This document shows, one piece after another, positions 1-9,024 of a stretch of DNA of 64,000 nt. Location: assembly GCA_009859145.1 (NCBI GenBank), contig VRVR01000056.1:114381-178380 (forward strand), in the 5' to 3' direction. The notes beneath the pieces are model-generated. The model made no database searches, was not told the DNA's origin, and was given only the letters and a program-made list of their open reading frames with translations. Position numbers and translations under genes: made by a program. Origin of the DNA: Andalucia godoyi (lineage: Eukaryota; Discoba; Jakobea; Jakobida; Andaluciidae). Numbering within the stretch: position 1 is the first letter of the stretch; each line of letters opens with the position of its first letter.

Positions 1-3000
1 GGGTCCATGGTGAGAGACACAGAGGTGCACCCACGATTCACTGTACAGATCATCGAGTGAGGGAGGCAATGCAACCTTGGCCGAAAACGAATCCTCATTC
101 GGTCGATGCATCATCATGCTTTTGCCGACATTGAGCAAGAAAACAAGGGACATTGTCCCATTTGCAGTTCTTTCGACGGAAACGGCAACGGAGCAGAAGT
201 CTTCACGCTTGCCGTGTTCGTTAACGATTGACAGAATCATCCAGCGTCCTTCATGCCGGGGCAGGCACAAATGGCAATCGAATGCCCAGCCATTGGATGG
301 GGGTGGTGGGAAGACCATGCCGTCCAGTACTCGAATCATTGACTTTGCACGTGATTTGTCCTCTCTGCCTACCATTTTCCAAATGTTATCCCTCGAGATC
401 GACACAAGATGTCTGCTGTACGATGACGAAACCTTGTCGGATATCGCATCAACAAACCTCAATACCCTCGAGGAAGGAGAAGACATCAGTTCCTGGATTG
501 TTGAAAGAAGTGGCATCGGAAACATTGAGGAGGCTAGCAAGCAAGAAAACAAGGCGTGAAAAGCATCTGACGGGAAGTACAGCCTGCCAAATCTCGAAAA
601 AAGAGCCAAGATCTGTTGCTGGACACCGGATTCCGTGAGACGGTCCGCAAGGCTCGGGACTGGGAAGAAGACAATCGGAAGCAAACGAGAAACCAACACA
701 TCTGACAGACGACTCCTCGCCACGATTTCGATCTGGATGGGGTGGAGAGCTGACATGAGAATCTCAATTGTGGAGGAAAGGTACGATGACGACAGATATG
801 GATCTGGGCATTGAAGCAGATAGTGGACAGAGCATTCCGCGACAGTTGCAATCAGATGAGGGATCACAAGTCTCGCCTTGCATCCTCCCTGCAGACCAGC
901 AAGAAAGTCTGCCACAAGACCGTTATCATAAGGAGAATTGTCATCAAAATGTTCTCGAATGGAAGCGGTCCAATGCATGACGACGTCGGACAGTGAAGCA
1001 GCATCATCATCCGGTCGACCAAGAGCCAGTTCGTCACTGAGTTGTAAAATTTGAGACAGTGGAGAAAATCCAAGGGACACAGCAAGCATCCAGCTTAAGA
1101 GATGAATGCATTCCAATGCCGTTTGCGAGTTTCGCATAATACCAGACCGGTCAAACATTGGTGCAACCCATTCGTAGGGCGCCTTGAACCGCAAGCGAAG
1201 AAGCCGATCCGTCTTGTTAATCGCCTCCGACGAATCGAAAATAACAAGACTGAGAAGCGCAAATGACCGAATGCAAAACGAGAAGTCGTGAATTTTCAAA
1301 TGAATTGCAGACAACAACACCGGAAGACCACCACAGTGCAAAAACAAGCGAGCAGAAGACGGACGATCGAGAGCAACGACATGGACCAGAAGGGTAATGA
1401 GTTCTCGAGATGGGCGCGACGAAAGGCAATGGATACAATCCTCCATAAACGTTTCTTTTGCCATCGCGGATTCCGAGGCATACAGCTGGCATAAAACAAG
1501 CAGGCACGTCAGAACAGCAGTGTCGTCGGGAGATGACCCAAGAGAGTCGTTAAAAATGGAGAATAGTTCCTTCCAGCTTGAATGCAGGGCTCTGTGCAGA
1601 TCCAAACTCGAGGATCTCATGAGAATGATGTTGCACAAGACATACACCGCAACACGTGGATCATCTTCGCATTGAATATCGTCCTTCCTTCTCCGACAGC
1701 AAACAATCAGTCCACGAATGGCATCGTCTGTGTGAAGAATGGGCCGGATGCTAGCATCCGGCAAATCAGATCTGCCTTCCGAAAGATACCATATCTTATC
1801 CACAACCATCCTTCGAACTCTCGGACTCGGGGAGTGCAGCAGTTGAATGAGACGTGGGTAATCCCGTCGATTCACCAGTCCTCCGGCAATAGCATCCGTA
1901 ACTGCGTTGAGAACAGCACGCTGCGTCGACGCGTCCGTTGCCGAAAGGGCTTCTGGAGTCAGCAGAAGCTTCGTTGGCGAGCTGCGATTCCAGACACGGT
2001 AACTGCGCGCCAGCGAGAAGACCCGACAAGCCGCATTACACAGATCACTTCTTTGCGCACGAACACCCACAGAGAGCAATATCGTAAATATGCTTTCTTC
2101 AATGTCGTTCAGCGCCCCTGACTCGATGCTACTGCGTGGGAAATGGCTTTCAATGATGCGAAGAATGTCGAACGCAATCACGTCCCTGTACGGCGCAAAA
2201 AACGAATTGCGAGAGCTTGATGTGTCGGGAATCATCACTATGTGCACAACGCCGGATATCAGCTTGGAGAGAGAGCTGAAATGGAAAGATGCTGGGTCGG
2301 ATCCTCTGGGATCGTAGAAGGCGCGAGAAAGAAGATGGTCCAGACTAACGAGACCGACCAGTGACGCGATGACGGACAAGCGTCGCGCCGTCGGTGCATC
2401 CTGTTCTTGAACCGCTTTGACGCACAGTTCCCCTACCTTCTCCGCAAACGCAGCCCGAATTTCAAACGAATTCGACTGCAGTATGCAATGCCGGCTGAAG
2501 ATCAGGCACACGGCGAGCCCGACCTCCGAATGGGTCGATTTTGCAGCTGCAGAAACGACGTTGGCCACGACCTCGGACGCAATCGACGGGTCCGTTGGGT
2601 CCAAAAACTTGTGGGTTCGGTAGCAATAGGATGCGCGGAACAGCAGCAGCAATGAAGGATGGAGATTGGCGAAATCTGCGTATTCGACGACTGAATCTGG
2701 ATGAATCACGAGTCTGTTCACGACATGCATATCGGGTCCTCGCTCATCATCCTGAGCTGGATGGGCGCTACGAACCATGTTAAACGCGAGAAACTGAGAA
2801 GCACAACCAAGCACACCAATCGGCAGCTTTTTCCTGCAGAATAAGCAGCACCGCGCAAGCAAGTGCAGCAGCACAAATGCCTCGTCCAACACCGCCTGCG
2901 AAAACGCCATTCCGTTACCCAAACCCGCAATATTCAGCAATTGGCACGAGCACTCAAACATCAGCTCCGCAAAGAACTTGCGCTCTGTCGGCGTCACAAA

Positions 3001-3129
3001 CGAGGCAGAAGTCGGAAACGGACAGTCTTGCATCAGCACCGAAAGAATCCTCGGCAGCAGCACATTGGACGGCGGTCGAATGTCTGCAGGAGAATTCAGC
3101 AAGATAATCAGGGATTGATAGTCAATCAT
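1..3129 (-). CDS. BEACH-family-like giant protein, N-terminal 1043 codons (runs off left edge)
   Basis: One frame stays open from an ATG at 3129 to base 1, 1043 codons with no stop; an in-frame stop lies about 20 bases upstream of the ATG, so this is the first possible Met. Most of the product is helical and Leu-rich with no obvious motif, as expected for the ARM-like N-terminal region of BEACH proteins. The last ~100 residues (about 945-1043) start with GWAFDCHLCLP and end with a WVHLCVSHHG stretch, the pattern of the concanavalin-like lectin domain that precedes PH-BEACH modules in LYST, neurobeachin and WDFY3 (membrane traffic and autophagy scaffolds). PH, BEACH and WD40 parts would lie outside the window. 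The open frame is certain; the family call is inference from the lectin-like segment. It is divergent to the CoA-transferase. Confidence 0.72.
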   Translation of the reverse strand, partial: MIDYQSLIILLNSPADIRPPSNVLLPRILSVLMQDCPFPTSASFVTPTERKFFAELMFECSCQLLNIAGLGNGMAFSQAVLDEAFVLLHLLARCCLFCRKKLPIGVLGCASQFLAFNMVRSAHPAQDDERGPDMHVVNRLVIHPDSVVEYADFANLHPSLLLLFRASYCYRTHKFLDPTDPSIASEVVANVVSAAAKSTHSEVGLAVCLIFSRHCILQSNSFEIRAAFAEKVGELCVKAVQEQDAPTARRLSVIASLVGLVSLDHLLSRAFYDPRGSDPASFHFSSLSKLISGVVHIVMIPDTSSSRNSFFAPYRDVIAFDILRIIESHFPRSSIESGALNDIEESIFTILLSVGVRAQRSDLCNAACRVFSLARSYRVWNRSSPTKLLLTPEALSATDASTQRAVLNAVTDAIAGGLVNRRDYPRLIQLLHSPSPRVRRMVVDKIWYLSEGRSDLPDASIRPILHTDDAIRGLIVCCRRRKDDIQCEDDPRVAVYVLCNIILMRSSSLDLHRALHSSWKELFSIFNDSLGSSPDDTAVLTCLLVLCQLYASESAMAKETFMEDCIHCLSSRPSRELITLLVHVVALDRPSSARLFLHCGGLPVLLSAIHLKIHDFSFCIRSFALLSLVIFDSSEAINKTDRLLRLRFKAPYEWVAPMFDRSGIMRNSQTALECIHLLSWMLAVSLGFSPLSQILQLSDELALGRPDDDAASLSDVVMHWTASIREHFDDNSPYDNGLVADFLAGLQGGCKARLVIPHLIATVAECSVHYLLQCPDPYLSSSYLSSTIEILMSALHPIQIEIVARSRLSDVLVSRLLPIVFFPVPSLADRLTESGVQQQILALFSRFGRLYFPSDAFHALFSCLLASSMFPMPLLSTIQELMSSPSSRVLRFVDAISDKVSSSYSRHLVSISRDNIWKMVGREDKSRAKSMIRVLDGMVFPPPPSNGWAFDCHLCLPRHEGRWMILSIVNEHGKREDFCSVAVSVERTANGTMSLVFLLNVGKSMMMHRPNEDSFSAKVALPPSLDDLYSESWVHLCVSHHGP

Positions 3130-4001
3130 TGCACACCAGCAAGCATTTCAACACCAATAAATACAAAAAGCAAATCAGAACAAAAACATAACAAAAAACA
3201 ATATTTATGAAAACGTCAATACGATTGTCGTAATAAAATAAACTAAAATAGTATCCTCGTTCATAAAAGCGTCGATTGGAGGTGCGGACGCCAGGATTGG
3301 AAAGAGACACGGACGGCTGACAGCTTTGTGTATCAAAACACTGAACATCAAACGATACGAATTTTCTTACCGTAGTCAAGTCTACTATTTCTTATTTTTT
3401 CTTCGCTTTCCTTTCTGTGTGTTGGTGTCTTCAATAATCGAACCTTCAAGCAGCACCTTTCATCAGAGACAAAGACAAAGACAAAAACATCTCATGGCTC
3501 CAAAGAGGGGGTCTTCTTGACAAACGCAAACCGGCCGTGTTCAAAGATGCCGAGAACGAAGAAACCCGTTGATCCCCTCTTGTCGAAGGCGGAGAGCAAG
3601 AAGATGGTCATCGTCAGACGGCTGGGCAAGATATTTTAAATTCTCGAAGATGTGATCGATTACGTTCGGAAATGCGCTCTAAGCTAGAGAACAAGAAGGA
3701 GCAAAGACAAAAGCGCCGTTCGCCGACGACATTCTGTTTCCTCCAACGTTCAATTTTGAATGTTGAGTCGACTGCGGAGTATGCTGGTTGCGAGGACCCT
3801 TTGATGTCAAGCAATCTGCATTGAAGAGCTGGTGCTTGCCCCCCCAAATGAAAACAAAAGCATACATATGGCTTGGATCTGTCTTTGGTCTTTTTTGCTT
3901 CGTGCCGTCTGCTGTACTCCCTGATAGCTTGCACTCTGAGAATTCCCGATCGCAAGGAATCGCCCGTCGTCGTCGTCTTTCTTGTCTTTCTTGTTGATAT
4001 C

Positions 4002-4048
<47 letters not shown>

Positions 4049-4049
4049 C
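3130..4049. promoter_or_regulatory. Divergent spacer between BEACH-like gene and CoA-transferase
   Basis: No complete gene is visible in these 920 bases. It should hold both promoters. Around 3494-3700 there are short coding-like stretches in shifting frames, including a 30-residue basic peptide from the ATG at 3548 (MPRTKKPVDPLLS...) that ends at 3640 and a Lys/Glu-rich stretch near 3670-3710. These could be a decayed small gene or chance. The spacer ends in a TG repeat that almost touches the next start codon. Confidence 0.4.
4004..4045. repeat. (TG)n microsatellite abutting a start codon
   Basis: About 21 uninterrupted TG units end five bases before the ATG at 4050. Alternating purine-pyrimidine DNA can adopt Z-form, and length changes here would alter the 5' leader of the CoA-transferase mRNA. 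Confidence 0.95.
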
Positions 4050-5327
4050 ATGATTCGAGCTCCACTGTCGCATGTAAAAGTGCTTGATTTGTCGCGGGTC
4101 CTTGCTGGGCCCTGGTGTACACAGCTTCTTGCAGACTATGGAGCGACGGTCTTCAAGATTGAGAAGCCTGGTCAGGGCGACGACACACGGAGCTGGGGTC
4201 CTCCGTTCGTCGACGAATCTCGTTCCGCGTACTTTATGTGCGCGAACAGGAACAAGTATTCGGTGTGCGTGGACTTTTCAAAGCCAGAAGGCGCCGAGCT
4301 TGTGAGGTCGCTTGCGTCTGCTGTGGATGTGCTTGTGGAAAACTACAAGGTCGGCGGACTTGCAAAGTACCAGCTGGATTTTCAGTCTGCCAAGAAGGTG
4401 AATCCGAGAATTGTGTATGCGTCAATTACGGGATATGGGCAGGAGAACTCGCCTCGCGTCGACGAACCAGGATACGACTTTATCATTCAGGGCATGGCTG
4501 GACTGATGTCCACGACTGGTCCTGCCAATGAGCATTACAAAACAGGAGTGGCTGTCAGCGACGTTCTCACTGGGATGTACGCAGCAACGGGTATCCTCGC
4601 TGCGCTGAATGCCAGTCCCCGTGTGGCGGCGCATGTGGATGCGTCGTTGATGGACTCGCAGCTTGCGGGAATGGCCAACATTGCTACCTCGTACTTGTAC
4701 TCGGGCAACGTTCCACGGAAGCCGGGGAATTCGCATGTGAACATCTCTCCGTACTCTTCTTTTCGTGCAAAGGATGGTGTGCTCATTGTGTGTGTTGGGA
4801 ATGACGAGCAGTTTAGAAAGTTTGTACAGTGTGTCTTGACGGAAGACGCACCATATGAAGAGGAGCAGCGCATTCTCAAGGAATTTGCCACAAACAAAGC
4901 CCGGGTAATCCATGCAGATGATCTGGCAGTCTGGATCAATGAAAAGCTGCAGATTAAGACCTGTTCGCAGTGGATTGCAGTCTTGAATGATGCTGGTGTC
5001 CCCTGCGGTCCGATCAACAACATTGGACAGGCCTTCCAGGAAGAGCATTCGCAGCAACGCAGGATGGTTTCCTATCTGAGGGACAAGGATCCGGGTAAGA
5101 TAGAGGAGAGTCCCCCGCGGACCGCGGCCCAGTTGGCAACCGCGTATCCAGTGCCGTCTTGTGGAGTTCGCTTCACCTCGGACTCCGGTCTTGGACTGCG
5201 GGCCCCGGAAGATTCGTGGGCGCCTCCAAAACTTGGGGCCCATACTCGACACGTTCTGGTTGACCTGGTTGGCGTGTGCTCCCATGCCCAGTTTGACCAG
5301 CTTGCGAAATCCCGCATCGTCCAATAG
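4050..5327 (+). CDS. Class III (CaiB/BaiF) acyl-CoA transferase, SUGCT-like
   Basis: The 425-residue product transfers CoA between carboxylic acids. It opens with HVKVLDLSRVLAGPW and continues with QLLADYGATVFKIEKP, the classic N-terminal signature of the CaiB/BaiF family; NRNKYSVCVDFSKPEG and ITGYGQ follow. The catalytic Asp is expected in VDASLMDS (D197 or D202 from this start). Length matches the family. Closest in style to eukaryotic succinate-hydroxymethylglutarate CoA-transferase, a mitochondrial enzyme of glutarate metabolism, but the exact substrate cannot be read from sequence. The first in-frame ATG is 4050; the open frame upstream is only the translated TG repeat. No clear targeting peptide is seen. 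Confidence 0.9.
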   Translation: MIRAPLSHVKVLDLSRVLAGPWCTQLLADYGATVFKIEKPGQGDDTRSWGPPFVDESRSAYFMCANRNKYSVCVDFSKPEGAELVRSLASAVDVLVENYKVGGLAKYQLDFQSAKKVNPRIVYASITGYGQENSPRVDEPGYDFIIQGMAGLMSTTGPANEHYKTGVAVSDVLTGMYAATGILAALNASPRVAAHVDASLMDSQLAGMANIATSYLYSGNVPRKPGNSHVNISPYSSFRAKDGVLIVCVGNDEQFRKFVQCVLTEDAPYEEEQRILKEFATNKARVIHADDLAVWINEKLQIKTCSQWIAVLNDAGVPCGPINNIGQAFQEEHSQQRRMVSYLRDKDPGKIEESPPRTAAQLATAYPVPSCGVRFTSDSGLGLRAPEDSWAPPKLGAHTRHVLVDLVGVCSHAQFDQLAKSRIVQ

Positions 5328-5474
5328 CACCCCACGCACCCCACGCATTCACGCACTCCGGCACCACCGGCACACTGACGCGCGGCACTCCCCCGGAGTA
5401 CGCACGCACAGTCAGTCAGTGGTTTGGGCTCGGGGCTATTTTCTTACTTTTATGTTACGGATCTCTTGTACCTT

Positions 5475-6087
5475 TTATCGATGTCTCGCAAATGCGCTTC
5501 CGATATGTGCTGCAACCGCCGCAAAAGGATCTTCTGCAAATGTCGGATCATGAAACACAGCCGCAAATTGCTTGGTTTCCTCTGTCCGAATGATCGCCCT
5601 GTTCCGTTCCGTCAGTTTCCCGACCTTCATGAGCGGCGCTTCTGCTTCTTTTTCAAGCTGCATGCGCTTTGCTTCTTCTTCAAGCCGCTGCTGCGCCGAG
5701 TCCGCTGTGATTTCCTTGATCACATCGTTGAGATCGTTCTGAAGCCTTGAAAACGGCTGCTTCTTCATTGCCTCCGCTCTTCCTACACCAGCCAGCCGGC
5801 CAAATAGCCATCATCGATAATTAGAATCGCTCAACTTACAAAACTGCAAAAAACTCGTCGTCCTCTTCGCGCACAACCACATAGATGTATTTAAAATAAA
5901 AATAAAATAAAAATAAAAAACAAGAACACATACGCGATGCTTTAAGCTTTTGTTTCATTTGGGAAATTCTCGCTTCTTTGGCAATGCGATCTTGCTGCTT
6001 CTTCTGGCCCTTTGTCAGCGGTGCATTCACTTTTGTGATCTTTTTCACTGCAGCTGCTGTGATCGGCTTTTTCACGGTTTTCCCCAT
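5475..6087 (-). CDS. SLX9-like ribosome biogenesis protein (three exons)
   Basis: Proposed exons on the minus strand: 6087-5934, 5864-5840 and 5778-5475, giving about 160 residues. The start MGKTVKKP is typical of SLX9/FAM207A. Exon 1 carries the basic LTKGQKKQQDRIAKEAR helix, and the C-terminus has LTERNRAIIRTEE followed by a phenylalanine-rich DPTFAEDPFAAVAAHIG tail, matching the conserved SLX9 C-terminus. SLX9 acts in pre-40S assembly and export. Intron 1 has donor GTATGT (5933) and intron 2 donor GTAAGT (5839) with a TTCTAAT branch-like motif. I chose acceptors at 5865 and 5779 because only that pair keeps the frame; a nearer GTGTAG acceptor at 5783 would not. Retained intron 1 (69 nt) also stays in frame. 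Exact joints are inference. Confidence 0.7.
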
Positions 6088-6581
6088 TCCCCGATTGCCC
6101 CTGACCTTGTCGATCTTGTCGCCGACGGTAACAACGTCGATGAAGAAGATGGAGATGATACAGTATCATCGGAGCGGAAAACCAAGTGCAGGTGACCAAA
6201 CGGTGGAGATCGAGCAACAACTGCGAAAGTCGACACGCATCGACTGCCCGCTGTCTCAGCAACCATTGAATCTGTGGCTGGTGGCTGCTGTAGTCGGCAG
6301 TTCGGAGTCTGCATCGCGAACCAATAGCTCCATGCCGACACTACGGCCGCGCCAGAAATTGCGGCGCCGATCCTTTTGGACTTTCCATAGCACAACAAGG
6401 ACGACGACGACGACGACGACGACAAGGATGACGATGACGAGGAACACGAGTTGGTGCTGCGATAGACGAGTTTGCCAACTGCCAGGCCGAACCACACGCC
6501 GAAAAACGCTCCTACAGCAGCTGTAACGGGTGCAAGTTGCTCGCACGGCGTTGCATTGGGCGGGAGTCGCAGATTGCTCAT
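6072..6581 (-). CDS. Hypothetical small membrane protein
   Basis: A 169-residue open frame from ATG 6581. Two hydrophobic segments are visible: VTAAVGAFFGVWFGLAVG (about 20-40) and IGAAISGAAVVSAWSYWFA (about 70-90), separated by a run of serines from a trinucleotide repeat. The C-terminal third is low-complexity and its end overlaps the SLX9 start by 16 bases, so the true 3' end may differ or be spliced. I do not recognise the family. Same strand as SLX9, upstream of it. Confidence 0.4.
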   Translation of the reverse strand: MSNLRLPPNATPCEQLAPVTAAVGAFFGVWFGLAVGKLVYRSTNSCSSSSSSLSSSSSSSSLLCYGKSKRIGAAISGAAVVSAWSYWFAMQTPNCRLQQPPATDSMVAETAGSRCVSTFAVVARSPPFGHLHLVFRSDDTVSSPSSSSTLLPSATRSTRSGAIGEWGKP

Positions 6582-6839
6582 CGTTCTCGTCAAAAAAAAA
6601 AAATAATAAAAAAATACACCCTCCCTGGCCGCGTAACGCCACTTAGCGAAGACTCGGAGACGTGTTTTATTAGTGTTGTACCCCGAAAGCCTCTTTTATT
6701 TGTCGGAGGGCTTTGCTGAGAAACGGCGAGTTTTTGGAATGTGGTCGCCATGTTTCGACGAGCTACAGTGTTTTTTAATGTACAGTACATTCAAGCGATG
6801 TCTCCGATCGAACTTGCAGTGGGTGGGAAAACCAGCCCA

Positions 6840-7340
6840 CTACGACAGCGGAGGAGGCGGGGCGACGGGAAATGTGTCCGCTGGGTCGAACGGGTCCGGC
6901 GACAACTCGATGCCAAACGACGAGGGCTCGCTGGAGACGTACGAATGCGCGATTCCTGGCTTGAGAACAACCAACGTCCCCGGGAGCAGCGTTGCTCTTT
7001 TGACGACCACAGCATCTGCTTCACTACAGCCGCCACTGCTATGGTTGGCACCGTGTTCATGTGCATGTGCAGGAGGAAAGAAGAACTGGGCGTGGATGCA
7101 TCCTGAGAGCACAAACAGGGCCTCTGTCTTTTGAGTGTGGTAGTGGTTGCCGCGAGGACACCCGCGCTGGAACTCGATTGCAAGGCAGTTGCGAACCGTG
7201 TCAAAGACGTTCAGCGCAAACGCAACACCCTTTCCAACGTCAAACCGCCCAACCTGCGGAATCACCACAGGCGGACTATCAAGGACCGTAATTGACACAT
7301 AATCATCCATGTTCATGCTCACGCTCATGCTCATGCTCAT
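6840..7340 (-). CDS. Cupin-domain protein
   Basis: About 166 residues. The cupin core is visible as RGCPRGNHYHTQKTEALFV (the G-x5-H-x-H-x4-E metal-binding motif 1) followed by LLPGTLVVLKPGIAHSYV (motif 2, with His). This small beta-barrel fold is used by sugar epimerases/isomerases and dioxygenases; the spacing resembles nucleotide-sugar 3,4-ketoisomerase (WxcM/FdtA) types, but the substrate cannot be assigned. The insert between the motifs has a His-rich HAHEHGANH stretch. The N-terminus is an MSMSMSVSMNM run encoded by a GCTCAT-type repeat, so translation may start at 7340 or at MDDYV (7310). Divergent from the TTL-like gene. Confidence 0.75.
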   Translation of the reverse strand: MSMSMSVSMNMDDYVSITVLDSPPVVIPQVGRFDVGKGVAFALNVFDTVRNCLAIEFQRGCPRGNHYHTQKTEALFVLSGCIHAQFFFPPAHAHEHGANHSSGGCSEADAVVVKRATLLPGTLVVLKPGIAHSYVSSEPSSFGIELSPDPFDPADTFPVAPPPPLS

Positions 7341-7596
7341 GCCCAACGTCCACCACCACCTGGCTCCGAGAACGGTTTTGGCTTCGCGTGCGAAAAGACG
7401 CAGAAGCCTTTTCTGTATCAAAGGGCAGAGAAGAGGAGGTTACGACTGGCAGACAGACAGCGTCAGAGGCTCCAAGCAAGCGAAACACTCAAGAGCCTCA
7501 AACCCTTCTCTGCACGTCGCAGGAAAAACGATAAACACCAACAAACCGGCTGCCGAGGAGCACTGCTTCGAGCACTGCTTCGAGCAAGGTACGCGG
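7341..7596. promoter_or_regulatory. Divergent spacer, cupin / TTL-like gene
   Basis: This spacer must contain both upstream regions. No TATA-like box stands out. It contains a CACTGCTTCGAG duplication near 7561-7583 and runs directly into the GT/GA microsatellite before the TTL start. Confidence 0.3.
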
Positions 7597-7614
7597 GTGT
7601 GTGTGTGTGTGTGT

Positions 7615-7686
<72 letters not shown>
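7597..7686. repeat. (GT)n-(GA)n compound microsatellite ending at a start codon
   Basis: About 9 GT units (7597-7614) lead into roughly 34 GA units (7619-7686), ending exactly at the ATG at 7687. The purine-rich GA tract on the sense strand can form triplex DNA and would make up the immediate 5' leader of the mRNA. Confidence 0.95.
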
Positions 7687-7691
<5 letters not shown>

Positions 7692-8961
7692 GAAGAGTGT
7701 GTGTGCTGTGGTGGTTGTCGGTTTGTTGGTTGTGGTTGTTGGGTTGTTGGGAAGCTCGGATGCAGCGGGGATTCGGCTGCGGACGAAGCCAAAGCCATAT
7801 GAGCTTCCGGCGAGATACCACGAGTGTGACGGTGCGCCGTTCGGGACGTTTGTGATTGACTTAAACTACGGGACGTCAACACACATTGTGCAGACGTTGT
7901 TGGAGAGGAACTGGACGCAGAAGAACGTGTCGGACTGTGCGCTTTACGATCTCAAATGGACGTGGTCGTTTAGTCGAGCAAAAGCGCTGCTGCCGTGCCA
8001 GATGGTAAACCACTTTCCGAATGCAGAGCTGACAATCGGGTCAAAAGATGGGCTCTGGGAAATCATCGGGGCTGGTGCATACGAGTTTGTCCCGGACACG
8101 TGGAACTTGGAGCACGGAGCTGTGGAGCTGCCGCCTAGAGCCTCAGAACACGGCAGGCTGGGCCAGTACTACGTGTCGAAGAAGTCGAATCAGAACCGCG
8201 GAGTAGGAATCCAGGTTCTGTACGTCCCGTCAAGAGGATACCGATTCCCAAAGGAACCGAATCGCATCCTGCAAACGTACGTCGCAAACCCTTTGCTGCT
8301 GCCAGACGGGCGCAAGTTTGACATTCGGATTTTTGCGCTTGTGACGAGTCTGGATCCCCTCGTGGCGTTTCTGTCGACGGATTTTTACACTCGGCATGCC
8401 GCACATCCATACGAGCTGTTTTCGAATGAGCAAATTGCAAGAATCGAGAGCTCGGACGAACCGTACGTTGTGTTTGCGGACATCTACTCGCAGCTCACGA
8501 ATAAGCAGGTGTCAAAGCAAGTGTCCACCGACACGCTGCAGTGGCCTTCGGAGCAGCTCATTGCGTGGATTGGGCGGGAGAAGTACGACGAAGTCGTGCG
8601 GCCGCAGCTGAAGGAGATCGCTCGGAAAACGCTTCAGGCATGGTCGGACAAGTGGGGCAGTCGCGATCACCGAATGCGGTCCTTTGAGCTGCTTGGGTTT
8701 GATATCTTGCTTGATGACAATCTCAAGGCCTGGCTGATCGAAGTCAACATCGCGCCGGGACAGCATCTCAATTCGCCCGTCGTGAAGATCCACCATCCCA
8801 GAATGATCAAGGACATGTTCTCTGTTGTGCTGGACCACGAGAACGCTTGCCCGCATATGGTCGGTGTCTTTGAGAACATTGCGTGTGGGTACGCAACCGC
8901 CACGGAGGAAGTCCTCGAGGACGGGACAGTCGTCGTTTCCCCCGAAAAAGATGAATTGTAG
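7687..8961 (+). CDS. Tubulin-tyrosine-ligase-like (TTL/ATP-grasp) protein with signal peptide
   Basis: 424 residues. Residues 1-27 form a strong signal peptide (MKKSVCAVVVVGLL... ending SSDAAG). The rest is a TTL-type ATP-grasp domain: YYVSKKSNQNRGVGI (ATP-binding Lys and RGxGI), LQTYVANPLLL, DGRKFDIRIFALVTS, and GFDILLDDN followed by LIEVNIAPG with the metal-binding Glu and Asn. All the usual catalytic positions appear intact. TTL family members ligate Tyr, Glu or Gly to tubulin in the cytoplasm, so a secretory leader is unexpected; the substrate is unknown and could be a luminal or extracellular protein. Two N-x-T/S sequons (NWT, NVS) near residues 76-83 fit secretion. Tail-to-tail with the PH-repeat gene, 63 bases apart. 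Confidence 0.85.
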
Positions 8962-9024
8962 AACAAACAAATAGCAAATGAATTCTTTTTTAAATTACAC
9001 ATTTCACCACCATCAGAACCAAGA

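Noticed and set aside
3873..4049. Longer CoA-transferase N-terminus with a hydrophobic/CVCVCV leader
   Set aside because: No ATG in that extension; it is the TG repeat read as protein. The ATG at 4050 starts at the conserved family N-terminus.
4422..5348. 308-codon minus-strand open frame antisense to the CoA-transferase
   Set aside because: It is the shadow of a well-supported coding gene on the other strand and has no family motif.
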